Of a stretch of DNA of 64,000 bases, positions 61,344 through 64,000 are shown piece by piece. A program made the position numbers and the translations under genes. How positions within the stretch are numbered: position 1 is the first letter of the stretch; the number at the start of each line of letters is the position of its first letter. This DNA comes from Cylindrotheca closterium (lineage: Eukaryota > Bacillariophyta > Bacillariophyceae > Bacillariales > Bacillariaceae), in the NCBI GenBank assembly GCA_933822405.4, contig CAKOGP040001969.1, positions 124,001 through 188,000 of the forward strand, written 5' to 3'. The notes beneath the pieces are model-generated. The model did not search any database. It saw nothing but the letters and a program-made list of their open reading frames with translations, and had not been told where the DNA came from.

Positions 61344-63693
61344 TTAGAATCTTCTCTTTGCTCCCTTTCTGGATTCCTGCAGCTTCTTGGCACGTTTATT
61401 GCTTCCTGGAGATTTTGCTTTTTTGTTCATCTTGGGAGCTTTGGCCGGTCTGGCCTGGTTCATTGTTGGTGGCGGGGCTAGGACTTCTCCTCCTTCTTCT
61501 CCTCCTCTTCCTGTTGTGGATGAAGGAGCGGTAGAAGGCGACTCGGATGGTGACCCAATAGAAGGAGCGGGCGACTTTATTTGGTTTGGATCGCTCCCCC
61601 AAGGCCCTCTTGGCTTGTTTCCACCTCCGCCGCCGCCGCCGCCACCACCACCAGCAGCGGACAATGGTGGTGTTTTGCTTGGAGCTGCGCTTGCAACTAG
61701 GTTCATAGTTGGAGCACCACTGGGTGAACTACTTCCACTCGGAGCTGTACTGGGAGATTTGCTCAAGCTTGGTTGTTCAGATCCAGTGGGAACAACACTG
61801 GGAGATTCGCTTTCACTTGGAAAAGCACTGGGCGAAATGCTCTCACTCGGATTTGAACTGGGAGAATTGCTTTCACTTGGGGAGCCACTTGGTGCCATAC
61901 TTTCGGATGGAGCAGCACTGGGAGAACTGCTCTTACTCGGAACAGAACTGGGAGACATGCTTTCAGTCGTAGAGCTACTGGGCTTAAAGCTTTGACTTGG
62001 AACAGAACTGGGAGACATGCTTTCACTTGGAGAACCACTTGGTGCAATACTTTCACTTGGAGCACCGCTGGGAGAAATGCTCTTACTCGGAACAGAACTG
62101 GGAGACATGCTTTCACTTGGAACAGCACTGGGCTTAAAGCTTTGACTTGGAGCACCGCTGGGAGAATTGCTTTCACTTGGAGAACCACTTGGTGCAATAC
62201 TTTCACTTGGAACAGCACTGGGCTTAAAGCTTTCACTTGGAGCACCACTTGGAGCATCACTGGGAGCTGCAGACGGGGCACAAGTGTTGTAGTCTGCAAC
62301 AATGGGAGCTGCATTGTTGATTTGCGCAGCATTATTATTGTTCGCATTCCCAGTAGCTTTGCCGCCAAAACTGGCAAAACCAGAATTGGAGAAGTATTGA
62401 ATCCTGGCGCAGGCGCTCAAAGGATTGCTGCCGCATCGATCAGAATCACAGTTAGTTGACACGATGGTACGGAACTCTGCAGTGGGTTCTTGGTACGCAA
62501 AGTTGGTGTTGGAAAACGCGGATGTATCACATGAGCTCTCAGCTCCCCTGTCATGTATGCAGCCGAAATTGTGGCCCAACTCGTGAGCAAAGGTATAGAC
62601 TCCCGTGGCGCAATCCCAACGTGTGATAGAAACCATTTTATTTATTGGAAGAATGTAGGGGGAACTTGTTCTGCGACGTGCAAGCCCACCTTCAATCAAT
62701 AATGTTAGATGATTGCAACATTGGAATACTCGAACAACGAGCCAACAAGCCAAACTTACAAATGCGAGTGTCGTCCTCAATGATCATGGCAACTGCATCG
62801 GCGCATTTCTCGTCCCGCAAGGCAATCGAGTTCGTCATACCATCGTCAATACCTGCTTCTAGAGCATTTAGAGCTGGTACAAAAGCATTAGGTGCGACAC
62901 TATCCTCGGTATAGCTCGTTCTATAGGCATGAACCAGACGAACCTCGGCATTAATGCCAGAGTTAGTAAAGGCAGTGTTTGTTTCCGAAAATGCCAAATT
63001 AATTAGGCCTCGCATGTTTTGCTCCGTGGTGGAAGTAGTAGTGCATCCTCCGGCCATGCCAGACGCATTGCATTCAGCATCCCTAGTCCATAAAACCATA
63101 ATATCAATGACGGGTGTGATTTGTAGAGATCGCCCTTCCTGTAAAACCTGCCGGACCTTGTTGTTGTCAGTTAACATGCGGCTAGCTGGAGAGACTTCTA
63201 CTTCCGCATCTTCAGAATCTTCAGAATCAGGATAGTCGCTGCCTGGTTTGCAATCAATCACCTGGCTGCCAGCGAAATCCCGTCTCAACTGGCAGACAGT
63301 CCATGCTCCGTCTTCCATGTCCACAAGAGAACCAAAGAAGCCATTGTCGCTGCTGATAATGTTCGCTGCGCCACCAGCCGGGGACTCTCCAGCCCAACCT
63401 TCGACTTTGCTGGGTTTCTTCTTATAAGAGATTTTCTTACCATTGGGCAAAGTGAAGTCAATGTCATCGTTGGACTCGACATCGATCTCAAGTTCAACCT
63501 GACAGCGAGGCGCTCTGGAGTTGTCATTGCAGTTTATAGCTTTGATAGTTTTGCGTCCTTGGTGCGCTGTTGAGGGAAAGATTGAGAGCTTTGTACTCCT
63601 GCTGAAAGATGCTTTCGCTGGGTTATAGTGCTTACCATTTTGCGAGGAGACAAGACCAAGTCCGCTGAAGAAAAGAAAGAGGTTCAATTTCAT
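61344..63693 (-). CDS. Secreted metzincin-type metalloprotease with Pro/Ser repeat tail (spliced)
   Basis: Exons 62760-63693 and 61344-62689 on -, 759 residues from the ATG at 63691-63693. Signal peptide ~1-18 (LFLFFSGLGLVSS), then a pro-region (~20-195). The catalytic domain starts near ITPVIDIMVLWTRDAE and has the zinc site HELGHNFGCIHD (H347, E348, H351, H357), the HExxHxxGxxHD pattern of metzincins. The segment aligned with the Met-turn of related peptidases reads FRTIVSTNC, so the expected Met is V388. The tail (~460-680) repeats PSESxxPS and PSxxPSES units, then poly-Gly and a basic Lys/Arg end. A wall- or matrix-located protease is inference. The reading frame is open two codons further upstream with a non-ATG start, which I reject. 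Confidence 0.9.
62690..62759 (-). other. Intron of the metalloprotease gene
   Basis: A 70-nt intron on the minus strand (donor GTAAGT, acceptor TTGAAG). The join gives DDTRICGLARR and puts the zinc site in frame with the secreted pro-region. Confidence 0.9.
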
Positions 63694-64000
63694 GTTCAAA
63701 CTGCTCGATAATGGGTACCAGTAGTAGTCGCCGAATGATGATCGTTCCTGTGAAAGATTTTATGTTTGCATTTCCGATAGTCATTTCCCGCTCCCGATGC
63801 GGACGGGCGACCAATGATATTGTATTGTTTAGACCATTGATCACCGATACTTTCCGTTGTAATAATTTTGTCTGTTCAAAAGCCAGCAGAGCCCAAAACA
63901 TTTTTTCAAAGCACCGCGGTCATTAGAGTTTCAAAAGAAGAAAACTTAGAAATACATACTGTTTTACCATCGGTTCCGGTAGCACGATCAAACTGCCCGC
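63694..64000. other. Upstream region of the metalloprotease, window edge
   Basis: No gene is supported. Likely promoter and 5' UTR of the metalloprotease. Confidence 0.4.

Noticed and set aside
61387..62459. + strand ORFs of 202 and 155 residues
   Set aside because: Antisense of the Pro/Ser repeat tail and protease domain. The minus-strand frame has the zinc site, signal peptide and a valid intron.
1..64000. tRNA and rRNA genes
   Set aside because: No convincing paired A and B boxes with cloverleaf potential and no rRNA-like stretch were found by eye; a covariance search would settle this.

Overview
This is nuclear DNA of a eukaryote, most likely a raphid pennate diatom. That assignment is inference. 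It rests on five short GT-AG introns (70-112 nt), many long intron-free genes with poly-Q, poly-N and Ser/Lys-rich stretches, a presenilin, a bestrophin, an ionotropic glutamate receptor-like channel, small proteins with a VxF...WYS signature I associate with diatoms, and surface proteins that combine Pro-Thr stalks with 25-residue BspA/DUF285 repeats. I see no prokaryotic operon logic, rRNA or tRNA. About 24 genes are supported, on both strands, mostly single-exon.

Layout. 1-11 kb: a truncated zinc-ribbon-like gene, two paralogous five-helix membrane proteins, a protein with two possible PP1-docking modules, an ArfGAP and a presenilin. 11-35 kb is the accessory core. It holds three large BspA/DUF285 surface-protein genes (12.2-16.0 kb on +, 23.1-26.0 and 31.0-34.7 kb on -), decayed repeat fragments beside them, a RNase H-type protein, a Golgi-type glycosyltransferase and a possible PP1 regulator. 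Between 22 and 30 kb lie two adjacent DNA transposons, one a PIF/Harbinger element with a TAA target duplication, inside what looks like a broken old copy of the block now at 35.5-37.5 kb. 35-46 kb: a flavin-reductase-like gene with one frameshift, its convergent poly-Q partner, an ionotropic glutamate receptor-like channel, a frameshifted P450 C-terminal fragment and a 937-residue low-complexity protein. 46-57.4 kb: a second long low-complexity protein, a bestrophin, a coiled-coil protein, a Ser/Arg-rich protein, an RluE-type pseudouridine synthase and a VxF protein. 57.9-63.7 kb: an ABC half-transporter with an embedded zinc finger, and a secreted metzincin with a Pro/Ser repeat tail.

How they work together. 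There is no single pathway. Several products are predicted for the endomembrane system or cell surface: the BspA-type proteins, presenilin, glycosyltransferase, receptor channel and metalloprotease. The strongest candidate for something undescribed is the BspA/DUF285 family. All three proteins share a repetitive, basic cytosolic N-terminus, one membrane helix, one or two copies of a four-cysteine ectodomain, a Pro-Thr stalk, a cysteine-bearing cap, 7-13 repeats and a C-terminal PGPFCHxC tail. The surrounding fragments point to gene birth and death driven by local duplication.
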